Part shown: piece by piece, positions 1 to 13,652 of the stretch
How positions within the stretch are numbered: the stretch's first letter is position 1
How the letters are laid out: every line of letters begins with the position of its first letter
From: Viscum album
Lineage: Eukaryota > Streptophyta > Magnoliopsida > Santalales > Viscaceae
Reading direction: 5' to 3'
NCBI GenBank assembly: GCA_963277665.1
Contig: OY728130.1
Span: 430,143,101-430,207,100 of the forward strand
DNA length: 64,000 nt
The notes under the pieces: generated by a model
Databases searched by the model: none
Told to the model about the DNA's origin: nothing
What the model saw: the letters and a program-made list of their open reading frames with translations, nothing else
Position numbers and translations under genes: made by a program

Positions 1-2476
1 AAAATAGATATGAAAGTAGCATTCATGCCTACGTACAACTTACCAGCTCCATGAACGATTCATTTCATTTCTTATCTCCAAATGTTATGTATTTTTATAA
101 ATACATATATATACTGGATATATAATATATATGTGATATCTAAATCAGGTATATATTTCTGGAGATAATGGACTTTTGGTCACATGGAAAATTTGTAATT
201 ATAACAAGTTCATTTTTTACTCAAGTTCCAAACATCGATAAAATATCCAATATGTAATAAAATAATTAAATAATTGTTATATCATGATAATAAGTGATAT
301 AAAAGGAATAATAAACATGATAAATTTTCTTAATCATGTATAAATTAACTTATGTATATTATTTAGGAAGAACAAGGAACATACAATACCAGTCAGACTT
401 GAGGTAAGGGGTTTCTTATCTCACTTTTAATTCTATGATATATCCATTGTTCGCCACATATTTATTGCATGTTGTGTATTTTGTACTGCCATTTGATATA
501 TGTTATCATGATTCTCTTTATATTCATGTTATTCTGGGGTTCATTTGGTGGTTATTAACTTTTGGTCAAACCACTCGATTGATTACAACATGGTAATGGG
601 TTTTCATCTCACTTCTTATTCCCGTGAGATTCATGCTATATTGCCATTATTTCCTTTTGTGTGGTGTATGTACTTCCCATGATTGTATTATTTGTGTAAT
701 ATAATATAATTTATGGTTATTTAAATATTCATTGTATTAAACTTCTTGCATGGGGTGTATGTTTTGTATGTTAGCAAATCAGTAAGGGAATTTCAAATTT
801 CAATTTCCACTCATTGGGCTTTACGGATACTTCATTTATTATTTTACACCATGATTATGTGTGGAATAACTATTTATTATTTGTGTAGTAATTTACACTC
901 CTATTTCTATGGATATACTTTTGATACACATAATCACTCTATTGATAAATTCTGAAGTCATCGATATGAACTTGATAAGAGTAATTTTAAATACATTTAT
1001 TTCCATTGAGTTTAACATCCAAGTCATTGGTGTTATTTGTACAAGAATATGTGTGAATGTTCTCTGATTTTTTTACAATGAATATCCAATCATATTGAGT
1101 GTAGTTATATTTTTCACACATAATTATGTAAATGATTTATCCTTAACCTAAGGATACAATCATTATAAAGGATTCAATCTCAACTTACATTCCATTGAGA
1201 CATCTTTGTTGTTATGAGCCAATTTACTTTTATTTGGTGTATATACTATACTTTGACAAAGTATATCATGAATCTCATTATTCCTATGATATTATAATGT
1301 TTTTATTACCACGGTTATGTTTATTCAAGCATCTATCATTTGGTTAGGATCTCTTACTGAAATATCATTTTAACTGTTTTAAAATTTTATTCGTCCAAAT
1401 ATTTCTCATTAATGTCCATGTTTTAAAAATGGTTTTAAGGATTTACTTATATGGACATGAATGTTTTAAAATGTTAATCCCTTCAAAATGATTCAATTTA
1501 TTATGGTAAATTTTGATTCAAAAATACCTTTTAAACAAATGTTTTATAAATAGTGAGATTTTATATGATTTTATGAAAAAGGAGATATTTCTCTCAAATA
1601 GTTTTGATGATTATTTTCATCTATATCATTATCCTTTATTATTATCGGTTGAGGATGTTTTATTATAATAAAATTATCCATATTTTGTTTAATGAGTTAT
1701 TTTTGACTATGGATGTGCTTTTTTATGCCATTCATGGTGTGCGGTTACAATATTGACATTTCGTATGCCTGTTTTAATACAAATGTTTAGATTATGTTTC
1801 AAAATTTTCATATGAGGAATGCATTGGACATAGTTTGTGACAGGTGGAGCCTGATATAGATCATTGATGCATCAGTAGGTCTTTTGAGACATTGTAGTGT
1901 CTTGGCACATGACTTTCAAAAATATATTATTTGTAGTCTTTGGACAAGGCCTGGACTATGTGGTTATGAAGTCTGGAATTATGCATTTCATCATAATGAA
2001 AGTGGATATGGATACTTCATGTGATTATTCGACTAGTACAATATCCATGGGAATAAGTAAATGAAATTATTTGATTTTATATTTTCCATATAATGTTGAT
2101 TTTTATGTTTAAAAAGGCTTTCGTTTTAGTTTTATACATTGCCTTAAATGTTTATTCTTATTTGTGAATGATTCTTTTAAATTTTTACCCTTAATAAGCA
2201 TATAAACTCACCCCTTTCTATGTTTTATTTTTCCCAGGATGTGAAGAACTATTTTATGGTTGACCTGTAGGGATAGGCTAAGGATATAAGTGTGTTTAAA
2301 AACTGCACAAAATGTTGTTAATGTTTTTATTTCATGATGTAATGTAAAACTTAAGAGTGTATCTAGAGCTTCCAAGGATACTAAACTGATTGGCCTTTCA
2401 GGACATGATTCCATGTATCTTTCCAAAGTTATTTAATAATGCTCTGACTCTAGGTATCTTAGATCGGGGCATTACA
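1..2476 (+). mobile_element. Family 1 subfamily B LTR, 3' part only (cut by window edge)
   Basis: This is the 3' half of a long LTR. It matches the second half of the LTR at 46432-50979 in order: a hairpin with the TACGTAC core at 17-60, the GAGGTAAGGG box at 401-410, a stretch around 1408-1475 with the TATGGACATGAATG block, and the terminal GGGGCATTACA at 2466-2476. No primer site follows the end, so it is a 3' LTR or a solo LTR. The 5' part and any target duplication lie outside the window. It lacks the 29-bp tandem array found in the other subfamily B copy. Confidence 0.75.
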
Positions 2477-5400
2477 AATGATAAAAAATTACACAATTAA
2501 ATCACTTTTATGTGACATTATTGGGAATCCCTGTTATATCCTTATTGTAGTGAGACATACAATAGGATTTTTTACTTAAAAATTATTCATTAATATCTTA
2601 AATATATATATAATTTTCATGTAAAATACGGAAGATATAAAAGAGAGTGAGGATATAAAATAAATAACATTAAATAATTGATGGTATGATTAAAATATAT
2701 TCGACTACATCATTGGGAACTTCCTCTTAATTTATAGTGATTTCATAAGCTTAGTTTTTTCCCCTCAGCATCTTCTTTGGTTTGTTCCCTTGAATTTAAG
2801 GGAATTTTTATTAATAATGAACCTTTTTATTATAGCTAAAATAACTCTAATAATTTATTAGTTTCTTCCCCATACATTCAGAAGCCAAATAACCTTTCTC
2901 ATATCACATGTAATATACTACAATTCCATTAAAACACCTTCCTTGATGTTTCTTCCTGTAATTTTTATATGATGGATGTTTCTTCATCTTCATCACTATA
3001 ATTTATGTATTCCAATTTTCATATTGTTCTTATAAAATATTTATCTATTGATTGTATTCAGATATAATGGATCGAAGGGCTACATTGTTTTTTTATGGTT
3101 TATAAAACTATTTCATCATATGTTGAAATTTTCTAAGAGATGAGTGAACATCAACCATTTTCATTAATCCCAATCATGAAATTGTCAATATTTTATTCAA
3201 TGTTTTGTATTTAATCGGTACCTTACATAGATATCCTTGTAATGATCGACTTATACTTATAAAAATATTCTTTTTAGTTTATCATTATTCTTAAGAACTC
3301 TTTCTTCATATTAGTTCATTGATCACGCGGATAATAATTGTTGATTTTTTATCAAGAAGTTTTTCATACAATATGATCTATTTAATCTTCCTCTTCAATA
3401 TTCAAGATCAATAACCACTATTTATCAGTGTATCCCTTGATAAAACAAATACAAGTAAATAATTTTCTTATTCATTATATCCCAATTCCATAAATATAAT
3501 CTAAAGTTATATAATCCATTTTTTAGCTACCATAGTATTAGTAGTCGTGCTAAATGATAGGGGATTCTTCTATATGAAGAAATCAAACATATGGGATTCA
3601 CACAATAGGAAAAAAATTCTCAATCAAGATATTGTTGTTTTTCTTAATATGATCATTCATCCCTGGTATATCCGTGAAGGTATTAGTTAAAATACTATAT
3701 GTATTAGCTGGATCAACAAGGAAATGAATTCATTAGCAATCGGTATTAATACACTTATTTATTCTGAACACCATTTCTAAAAAAAGGAATATGATATATT
3801 ATCTTATAAGATTTTTAATTATAATATATAATTTAAAATATGGTGCGACACAATAAAAAATAAATGTTTATTATTGTTAATCACAGAATCATAAACATGG
3901 TATATGTGGGGATATTTTTGTATTCAAATCTTTCATAATTATTTTTAATGAAATTATGAATTATTATAAGTGCATCTCTCGGTAGTCTCAAACCATGTTC
4001 GTAGTAAGGTAACACTCACCCTGAAATTGAATAATACCAAGGATATACATCGATAACTATATCTAAGGTTAGTACACCATGATTAATTCATTACAAAACC
4101 GAATTGACTTTTAGTATGTTGAGATTGTTGAATTTCTGGGAAAGGAATACAATATATAACATACAATTTTTTTAGATGTTCTTGTATATTGATTTTTAAT
4201 GTCTAAAATTATGTTAAATTCTATAATCTATATTTTTCTAAATCTATTCACCATGGTTTCAACTACACTCACTCCTATCCAACTATAACAACTATGACAC
4301 CTAGAGTCTTGATTAGTTGGTAAATTTATTGTAATATAATAGATAAAAGGGTTCATGTCACCAAGGATATATCAATTTTTTAGTTTTATATATCCATATA
4401 CTTGCATCATTACAATTTTAACTGTGGTGTAATAAATAAATAGTAATATAAGAAATTTTACATCCTTGAAATCATGAAAAAAAATCATTCTCATATCCAA
4501 AAGAATGGAGAAAAAATAACAGTGATCTCAATTCCATAGCAAGGGAACATATAGATGATTTGTTTATGAATAAATAAGGAAAATTAAATATAGAAAGGTA
4601 AAAAAAATAAACAAACATTTCATTGATTAAATTACTTGAATATTATTAATAGATTATTCATTGTCAATATTATAGATACCTTGAACCTTCCAACCTAGAG
4701 CTGGTGTATGCTTTTTTTATAATAGAGTAAGTTACCGGAAATCAAATCCTAAAGGACTAGAGTGTTTATTTTTATTTGTAAACAATATACATACATGATA
4801 CAAATATTATGTTTGAAAATCGTAATTACAACATATTTTTCTAGAAAACTTTTATTCCATCTAGAATATAATTTTATATAAATAATTATATAATTCATGG
4901 ATTCCTGTAAAAAATAAAATAATGGTGACATTAAATAATCTATAATAGTTATGTATAGTGGAATCAATCATGAATCAATAAGAATTATCATCGGAAGGTA
5001 TGTAACTGAGCTCACATTCAATTTACATAACATGAATATCATGATATGACAAGAAATAACAAATATGGAACGAAAAATAATTGTAATCACATTGCATTTA
5101 ATAAATATACAATGAATGAAATTTATTCAAAGATAATATCATTATGAAAATATATTGTATAATAAGATAATGAATAATTATTATGGGTAGGTAAATTATT
5201 GGAAAGACATACTTTTTTATCAATAACATGAGAACGGAATGTATCCACAAATAATATCTGTATGAAAATATCATGGATAATAATAACTGAATTTTTAATG
5301 ATGGAAATTCCTAATTATTTGATTCATTGATCATAGGATTTAAGATACCATTATCATCATTACCTTTCATTTTATGATTTAAGACTATAGGTAAAAACAT
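2477..5400. other. AT-rich spacer, no recognised gene
   Basis: I see only short chance reading frames and AT-rich sequence here. No tRNA, no protein motif and no clean repeat boundary is visible. The right part may hold the left end of the degraded family 1 element that becomes recognisable near 5.43 kb. Confidence 0.5.
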
Positions 5401-8400
5401 ATAATAATATAGTACATATTTTTCTCATGATACCTACCAATGCATTGATGAGATATATAATTATGGGTCCCACACACCCCTATATGTTCAAATCATTTTT
5501 CTTATATTGAATGATTGTTTTAATTCATGAATAAATATGTATTATCAATGAATATCTATATTGGGTAATGAATATTGAATGGTTAATATTTCTCAGTTAG
5601 TCATATAACATTCAAATAAATCACTATATATAGAAATAATATACAGTGTTTTAAATAATAATGTATATTATATAAAGAGTATTGATATTTAATAGAAATT
5701 AATTTTATAATGATCAAAAGATATTTAATTATTAAAATAAAATTCGATAGATACAATAGAATAAATCAATAAAGTGAATGTCGACACTTTCCTTTTCCAA
5801 AATTTCCCAAAAACATCTATAGAATAAATAAATAATATATCAATAAAACATTTACATATTTGAGTAAAAATAAAGGGTTGTTGTATTTGATGTAAAAAAT
5901 GATGAAAATATCGCTAAAAACATTCTAGAGGAAAATATCATTTTCATTTTGAAAATTATATTTTGAAACTAGAACCTAAAAAAAATTTCTCAAAAAAAAA
6001 ATTAAAATAAAAAATTAATATTATAAAGAATTTTTTCAAATATTGAGTTTTATTGATTTCAGAACATATTTTACATCATGAGTATGTTAAAAAAATATTC
6101 CTTTCACTTTTTTAGTAATAGTCAAAATTGCCCTATTTTTAAAAAGAATCGATGATTTGTTAAAAGTTATTTTTTTAAAAGATATAATTTAAAATAATTC
6201 TATTATTAAATAATTATAAAATTGGATAATATCAACCACCTTTTAGAAATTATAGTTTAGTAGAAAATGGATTTCTAAAAGAAGGGAGAAACTATGTTTG
6301 ATTTTCTTAAAAAAGTATCAATATTTTTAATTAAAAAAGTTTGAAAAAAATTTACTATAAATTGAAAAATATAATTAGTCTAAAAGGTATAAAAAAATAA
6401 ATAGCCTTATTATTAAATGTCAAATAATTTCCTTTAACTAATGTACATGAATAAATCATCTCAATTAGAATTAATGTTTAGATTAAACCATTAAAAAATC
6501 ATAATGTTTATATAAGATTAATCACTTAATTTATATTGTCTATAAATTTATTATTCCATATAGAAAGTTTTAAATGAAATATAAGATAATAGAAATCCAT
6601 ATCACACATAATATTAGTGTACAATGGATGATTCATAAGATTAAAAGGCATTGAGTTGTGAGATTCATTACCACTTGATAACTCTAAAGAAAAATACGAT
6701 TGGATTATATAATTAAAATTGAAACTAAAAATATCATGAAATTTTTTGGAATCATGATATTTCTTTTGAAAAGGTTGTATATATATCATGTAAAATAAAT
6801 TAGTTGCGTAACTTTACAATATGCCTCAGTAATGGGAGATTTAGATGAAATACCATACTGCACTATTCCTTTTTTCTGAACACAATTTGACTTCCTTTAT
6901 AATAGTTGTAAACATTTTATTAAATTATAATAGACCTATATTCATATGTATAATTACATTTATTAAAAACTTATATCATCTTTCCCCCATTTTTAGTAAT
7001 CTTTCACTATTTTCATTCTTGTGGTTTTTAATTCCCTTATTTTATCTTATGTGATTTACCTTGAAAGTTCTTGTTCATGTGATAATTTTGTAGTTTCATA
7101 ATCTAAATAATAATAATCATGACAAATTATAATATTTATAAAAAAAATTATAATATTACTACTGATAATTAAATATATTTCTTAAACCAGATGTGTGTTG
7201 TGATCATGGAGATGGTTTGTCGTGTGTATGCATGAGAAATTATTCCATTTTACAATGAACATTATGTAATTAAGGTAAATAATATTTTACCTTTAGATAA
7301 TGATCATAATATAGTATTATTTTATTAAATATTGTTATAAATATAAATAATTTTTTATTGGTGATTATAAGAGATTTAAATCACTTCATGAAAGAGGTTT
7401 TCCAGACGTACACGAATGATGTTATCATCTTTTAGTGAGTGAAATGGTATAAAATAAAATGATATATTTTCTTTTAATAATTATAAACATTTCAATTATA
7501 TCACTATTTTTTAATTTATATCACATGTATTTATTAACATATTACTTATTAACTTTCATGTGAAGCATTAATAAAAATGAATCGCATCGCATTATGCGGT
7601 GGGAGTCCTCCATACACATGAGAAACATTATCGTATCCAATACATAATGGAATGTTGAAAAAGGAATATATGATATAATGATTTCATATATATGATTTTG
7701 TTTTAAATATAAAATATAAATATTATTTTTATTCATCATCATACCCAACCATGAGAGGTGGAAATGGAAAAACAAATTACATCAGTTCCAGACGCAGTAG
7801 TCCACCGTACCCACGAATAATGATTCCATAACCCATTTCATGGAATTGGGGATATTGATATGCCATTAACATAACCTAAAATCATCACATTATTTTCAAA
7901 TATACCGTTATTTATTTTATCATCATTGTTTAATATGAATTGGTAGAGGTGGATAAAAAATATAAAAAAATGCTCCTTAAAGAACATTATATATTCCTTG
8001 GGTAACCTCCTTAGGTGATCACCAAAAACCAAATATGGATAGATTTAATATAATAATAAGTCTACTAGGATTATAGGAGGGACTTTTTTATGTGATTTTT
8101 TATGGTATTGTCCATTAAAAAAGGTTTTTAATGCGCGAAGAAGAGAGGAGTGGGGTGGCCTTTTAAAAGAGAGTTGAGTGGTACTCTTGTAATTTTAGAT
8201 ATGAAAGAAATATACCAATATTTGTCACATAAAAAAGGTTCCTATGTAAATTATGATCAATTATAATATATGGTAAATTATAACTATAGAAAAATATACT
8301 TTAATACTATTTTTATGTTCATTTTAACACTTATATTTTTAGTTCAACAAGGGTAAATCCATTTTTACCTTAACTGCATAAAATAATTTGTAATATTTTA

Positions 8401-9441
8401 ATATTAATTATAGCTAAACATTAATTTGAACATCTTATATAATAAAAATAAGTGTTATTAATAATTATTATTCCATTCCGTCCAAATTCCATTCATATAT
8501 GTAGAAATATTTAACAAAAAATAATTCCACGGTTGTGATAAGAAAGCATGGTCTTAATGAGAAAATGTTCAAAAGTTAACAAATTATTTTTTATCAAAAT
8601 TAATTATTAAAATTATTAAAATAAGATAAATTTAATTAAATGATTTATAATTTTGACTATATCACATTAAAAGTAATTAAAAATAGATTTTAATATTATA
8701 AATAATTTATACGAAAAGCTAGTTTTTAGATAAAAACAGTATTTTGTCACTTTTCATCGAAAAATGATGCATTTCCGAAAATTTTCAAATTTTCACACTA
8801 AAATAACTATGATATATTGATTTTAAAATAGAATTCAATTTTATAGAATAAAATTTTGAAATTTTGAAAAAATTAATTTTAAATTATCTATGCAAACGAT
8901 GGTAAACTGTCTCTTAAATACAATATTGTTTTTTAAAAAACATATCATTCTAATTTAAATTACTTTTATTTTATTTATAATCAATATATAAACAAATAAT
9001 TTATTTTTTCCCTGATTAAAATATATAATTTTCATAATTTTGATTTTATTTTTCATACCCACCAATTTAACAACTATGTTAAAATTGCATACAATGTTTT
9101 GGTTCTTTTAGAATTGGGTTTTCATGTTACATAAGTAAAAAAAGATCTTAAATTTATGGAAATATATTCTGTGGGAATATGAAGCTTGGAGTTTTGAGAT
9201 CAATATGATATTCAATATAATTTTATTATTTTATAATTTCATGGTGTAATATTCTTCCCACCTTAAATAAATTTCATCATCATAATTTGTTTTTGTGCTT
9301 TGAAATTATAGGGTTTGAAATATTAAAATTAAAAATTTAAATACCTCATTTTTAAATGGGTTAATAAATTATTCAATTAATAAAAGTGAAAAATAAACTA
9401 AAAAAATATCATATGAAATAAAATATTACTTAGTTTCTATG
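5400..9441 (-). mobile_element. Highly degraded minus-strand family 1 LTR
   Basis: Several blocks match the minus-strand LTR at 53215-57404 in the same order. The gagatataa...ggtcccac block at 5450-5510 matches 53790-53865. Decayed hairpin cores lie at 7204-7235, 7381-7428, 7581-7629 and 7779-7825. The promoter-proximal block with a decayed TATA box is near 8140-8190 and matches about 55565-55620. Similarity is eye-visible but low, so the copy is old. Its boundaries are not clear; it should continue to the right of the solo LTR, where matching internal sequence resumes at 13653. The outer limits given are approximate. Confidence 0.55.
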
Positions 9442-9446
9442 TTAGA
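9442..9446. repeat. Target site duplication, left copy
   Basis: TTAGA lies directly before the TG of the solo LTR and is repeated exactly after its CA end at 13648-13652. Confidence 0.85.
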
Positions 9447-11283
9447 TGTAACACCCCGAGATTTTATGAAAACATATTCTTTTCATTAATGTCTTGTGTT
9501 GTACGCTACACCAAAAGGATATTACACAACACGCATCCTTGACTTGCCTTTCATTACACGCAATCGCGACCTTCCTCGATAGCGTGTGTAGTACACAATA
9601 CCGAGTTTCACTAAACAACGATATGCTATTAAAATATTATTAAAACTAGCCGTTATGAATAGTAATAACCACTTTTTGAAATTTTGTAAATTTTATTTTT
9701 CAAAATGGACTTCATTTTTGGATTCGGAATATCGAAATTAGCTTAGGGTGAAATTTTGGTACTTTTCGGATAACTTTCATATTCTGATGAATAGTGAAAA
9801 TTACTAAATTTTAATTAAAAACAACTTTTTTAATAGAAATAATTAGTAGTGATAAATTATTAATTTGAGTGGTTTTAAAGTATATTTAGAATATATTTTT
9901 ACAATTTAATACAATGTTGGTCATTGGATGTAATTTCACATTTAAACCTCACATAAACAAGTGTCAATCTTTTGATAGTTATTATCTTTTAAAAACACGC
10001 TATTTGTTTTGACGACGGGAATTAGTTTTTAAATTAGTTAATGTAACTGATATGTATTGAATTTGGTAAAATAATGATCATTTTTGAATTCATAATATCA
10101 AATATAGCTTAAGCCTAATTTTTGGTATTTTTCTGGAAACTTTCATTTTTTTGATGATTAGTGAAACCACTAAGTGGTAGTTAAAAAAACTGAATTTTTC
10201 ATAAAACATATTTTTACCGCTTCTGTGAGTATAATTTCGAAAATCCGAGAGACACGGTTAATATCAAGGACTAAAATGTCGTTCAATGAGATGAAAATAA
10301 TTTTTGGTGAATAGTAACTTTTTACTTTTATTTACCACGGTTAAAAGTAAATAGGGTAATTAAGGGTAAAAATGGTATTATTATTACCCTAACACATGTC
10401 CTAATTCTATTGGATAAGTTTACTTCGACCAAACACAATATTAGGAATAAAATATGACCATTTAGGCCCACTTGGATTAGATTAGGACATTTATTATTAT
10501 TTAATTCAAAGAAGAGTTAAAAGAGTTAAAATCAAAGTTTATTTACTAAAACATTTTTCATATAGGGTTATACAAAATATAATTTCGACTATAAATATTC
10601 ATTAGAAAGTTAAAACGATTTACTACATAATGGTATTTTATTTGTAATTTTTAGACTTTAAATAATTTAATTTATTTATGACACAAAGATGATGCAGTAA
10701 TTACCTTTTTAAGAAAATATTAACATAATTGATGTTATAAATGCCCAAATAAATGTAATTTGAGATTTTTTATGACTTAAATTAATTTTTTAGGTTAATA
10801 AGACATGTTATTGTTGATATATGTAACTTGGTTCGAACGTATCATTCTATTATGAATTTCATAAAAAACATGTACCAAATAGTGTCAAAATTGACATAAA
10901 TTAGTTTTTAAAACAAATATTATATTATTAATTGTTATTTTATACCTAAAAATCTAAGGATCATCCAAATGACTTATATAATATTTTATATATTAATAAT
11001 AAACAACTTGGGGTTATTTTGGCTTTATATAGTAAGTTTTTTAACCATATAGTGTAAGAAAACAAAAAGGCACGGTAAAAGTTAAATTATTTAACTTAGA
11101 GTTAAATCTAATTGATAAGGTTAAAATAGGATCCTAAACTTTTCTAAAATCTATTGGATGAGAGGATTTCGACCCATCCCAACCTTATCCTAGAAATAAA
11201 TCAATTTGGAGCTATTTAAAACCGAACATGACTTTATAATAAAATAATATTTTTAGTTATTCCAAAGGTGCCCCTCTCCTCCC

Positions 11284-11294
11284 TTATAAAAGGG
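11284..11294 (+). promoter_or_regulatory. LTR promoter TATA box
   Basis: TTATAAAAGGG stands in a C/T-rich stretch before a CACAACTTTGAG region, as expected for an LTR core promoter. The equivalent in the 46.4 kb LTR is TTATAAAAGG at 48507-48516. The minus-strand copies carry worn versions near 55583-55596 and 62509-62520. Transcription would start roughly 25-35 bp downstream. Confidence 0.65.
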
Positions 11295-11626
11295 CACCTC
11301 CTCCCTCTCTTCCTCACACAACTTTGAGCCTTCAAGCTCGGACACACCCTGCCAAAATCTCTTCTCCACTTCCCTAGAAACATCCTAGAGGTTCTGTTCT
11401 TCCTCAAAGACCAATTTTAGTGCCCTAAGAGGAGGTCTCAAAGAGGCGCTTCAAAGAAGAGGTAATTTCCGTTACCAATTCTTTCACTTTTATTTCTTCT
11501 TCCACTTCTTCTTCTTAGGTTGTTTCATTATGATGTAATAACATCAGTATCACTCATATACTGATATGTTATTATAAGTATGAAACAATCCTATTTCACC
11601 ATCTATCCATCCTACGGAAAACGAAA

Positions 11627-11673
11627 TCACCGCGCGTGCGTACGTACGGATTACCGTCTCCACGTTGTGGTGA
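11627..11673 (+). other. Leader hairpin H1 in solo LTR
   Basis: Arms 11627-11638 (TCACCGCGCGTG) and 11661-11673 (CACGTTGTGGTGA) pair over 12 positions with two G-U pairs and one bulge. They enclose the shared core with an inner ACGG/CCGT pairing around ATTA. It lies about 340 bp after the TATA box, so inside the predicted transcript. Confidence 0.6.
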
Positions 11674-11811
11674 AATCTATTTTCCACCACCACCTTACTT
11701 GGATGGGTATAATGGTGTAAATAATAACTATATATTATTATTTTAAAATTATATTGATTCTGAAATAGTATAAATACACTCCAATACAGTCCCACGATCA
11801 TGAGAACGATA

Positions 11812-11858
11812 TCATCGCTCGTGCGTACATACGGACTACCGTCTCCACGACGCGATGA
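11812..11858 (+). other. Leader hairpin H2 in solo LTR
   Basis: Arms 11812-11823 (TCATCGCTCGTG) and 11846-11858 (CACGACGCGATGA) pair fully apart from one bulged base. The inner ACGG/CCGT pairing encloses ACTA. It lies 185 bp after H1 by centre position. Confidence 0.65.
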
Positions 11859-12010
11859 GATTCATTCTCCACTTTAACCATTCATGAATGATTATAAAGT
11901 ATATATAATAAATAATCATGAAATATATGACATAATAATGATACTGGATTTATTTGTATATGTATGTATGTCATCTACTTAATTTCGTTCAACTCAATAA
12001 GGAAACGAAA

Positions 12011-12056
12011 ACAGCGTTCATGCGTACGTACGGCCTACCGTCTCCATGAACGGTGT
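12011..12056 (+). other. Leader hairpin H3 in solo LTR
   Basis: Arms 12011-12022 (ACAGCGTTCATG) and 12045-12056 (CATGAACGGTGT) pair at 11 of 12 positions. The inner ACGG/CCGT pairing encloses CCTA. The outer stem sequence is unrelated to H1 and H2 although the core is shared. Confidence 0.65.
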
Positions 12057-12374
12057 ATTTCTTTCCATTTACTGATTTATTATATATGTATATTATGAAT
12101 ATATATATATATAAATCATGTTTTATATTCTGGAATTAAGTAATCATGATATGAGTAATCATATGAATAATTACAAGTCAAAACACGGACGACAAATGAA
12201 ACAATTTTACCCAAAACGCTCTTTAACATGGAATTTACAAAAGAACGGGTAATATAAAGTCATAAGTGAACCATATATGATATCATAACAATGAATATGA
12301 TTCTTTAATAAGTCAATGACATTATTTAAATCATTATACAGGAGGTTCGGACACTTACGAAGAAAATTGGACCT

Positions 12375-12384
12375 AAGGTAAGGG
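12375..12384 (+). promoter_or_regulatory. Conserved splice-donor-like box in solo LTR
   Basis: AAGGTAAGGG fits a 5' splice site (AG/GTAAG). The same box stands at the matching place in the other four family 1 LTRs: 401-410, 49631-49640, and on the minus strand near 54490-54500 and 61419-61430. No acceptor was identified, so splicing is an inference. Confidence 0.4.
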
Positions 12385-13647
12385 AAATATCACAATCTCA
12401 TTTTTATCCGAGATTATTTATACTTTGGAATTTACTAGGGTGTATTTTATCATAGTCATCCATGATTCCTCAATATGTAATATTTACACCCTTCTACAAT
12501 AGTTTATATCCAATTTTACCCTTTGGTGAGTTTTTTTGTAAAAGATATGAAAATAATCTTTTGTCGTTTTTCATACGAGGTATTTTTTGACTTTTCCAAC
12601 AAAAGTACGAGAAGAATGTTTTTTTTAACTTATACGATATGAATGGATTTTTAAAGAATTATTTCCATGAAGCTTCCTTTAAAAATTTTCAAGTTTAATT
12701 TTAATCAAATTCTTTTATTTTATAATTTTATGACATGTTAAGAAAGGAAAGGTGTTTTTGAAGTAGAAAGGATATTTTCCTCAAGAATGGAGTTCAAGTG
12801 TTTTATCAAAATTATTTTTCATATAATATAATAAAGGGTTTTGTTTCTATCCCAATTTTTACATTGATTTGATTATGTTGTGATGGAATTATTTTTATTA
12901 ATTCCTTTATCTTATATGATTTGTTTTATGATGTCACGATGTTTAAGATTCCCATTTTTATTACATGGGTTATGCAATGATGTATGATTTAATATTTTGT
13001 GGCACATATAAGAATGGTATCATTATGAGATGGGTGGGACCTATATCTCCCTCCAATGCATTGGGTAAAGATTTTATATCTCATGAGATAGACATGGCTG
13101 GAATGGTAGGTTATACCGGTTCAGTGAAACAGGACTGAAACGAGGGTGACTCGGTTCAGAAAGGGATTTTGTCCACTAAGATAGTCTTGGCAATGAGTCT
13201 TGACTAATAAGAAATGATTCGCTATGATTATGTGTGTATGACACAAAGTTTAATGTTTTAAGTTATGATTATTGTGATTACATTTCACTGCCATGAGTTA
13301 TCCCAGGATATGAAATTGTGATCTCTTTTACAGGTTAAGATTTCCAAAAGTTATGTGCTTATGTGTATGATGTGATTGATATTTCTTTTGTTTACCCTTA
13401 CTGAGCATTTTATCTCACCATTTTATGTTTTCTTTTCCCCAGGATATAAAGAAAGGTTTTAGGTATATAAAAAAAGGAAGATCTTTATGGGAGATGTTGA
13501 ATATATTCCACCAGGATTAGAAGATTATATTCTGAGTTTCCAAAGACACTAAAGTATTACGATCCTTGTGTGTGTGTTTTTGTTATGTACTAAGTATTCT
13601 GCAAATGTAATGTAATGTCAATGTACGTCAAGCTTCGGGTCTCTACA

Positions 13648-13652
13648 TTAGA
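13648..13652. repeat. Target site duplication, right copy
   Basis: TTAGA directly follows the terminal CA of the solo LTR and matches 9442-9446. Confidence 0.85.

Larger units (their letters stand above)
9447..13647 (+). mobile_element. Family 1 subfamily A solo LTR (4201 bp)
   Basis: The unit begins TGTAACACCCCGAG and ends CGGGTCTCTACA, and is flanked by identical TTAGA 5-mers. It has no internal region. The reverse complement matches the two minus-strand LTRs at 53215-57404 and 60131 to the window end along their length. A TATA box near 11284 places U3 at about 9447-11315 and R/U5 after it. Solo LTRs usually arise by recombination between the two LTRs of one element, which the perfect 5-bp duplication supports. 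It lies close to the LTR/internal junction of an older minus-strand relative, whose internal sequence continues at 13653. Confidence 0.9.

Noticed and set aside
746..955. 69-codon frame in the first LTR
   Set aside because: Lies within the R/U5 part of a subfamily B LTR and has no domain.
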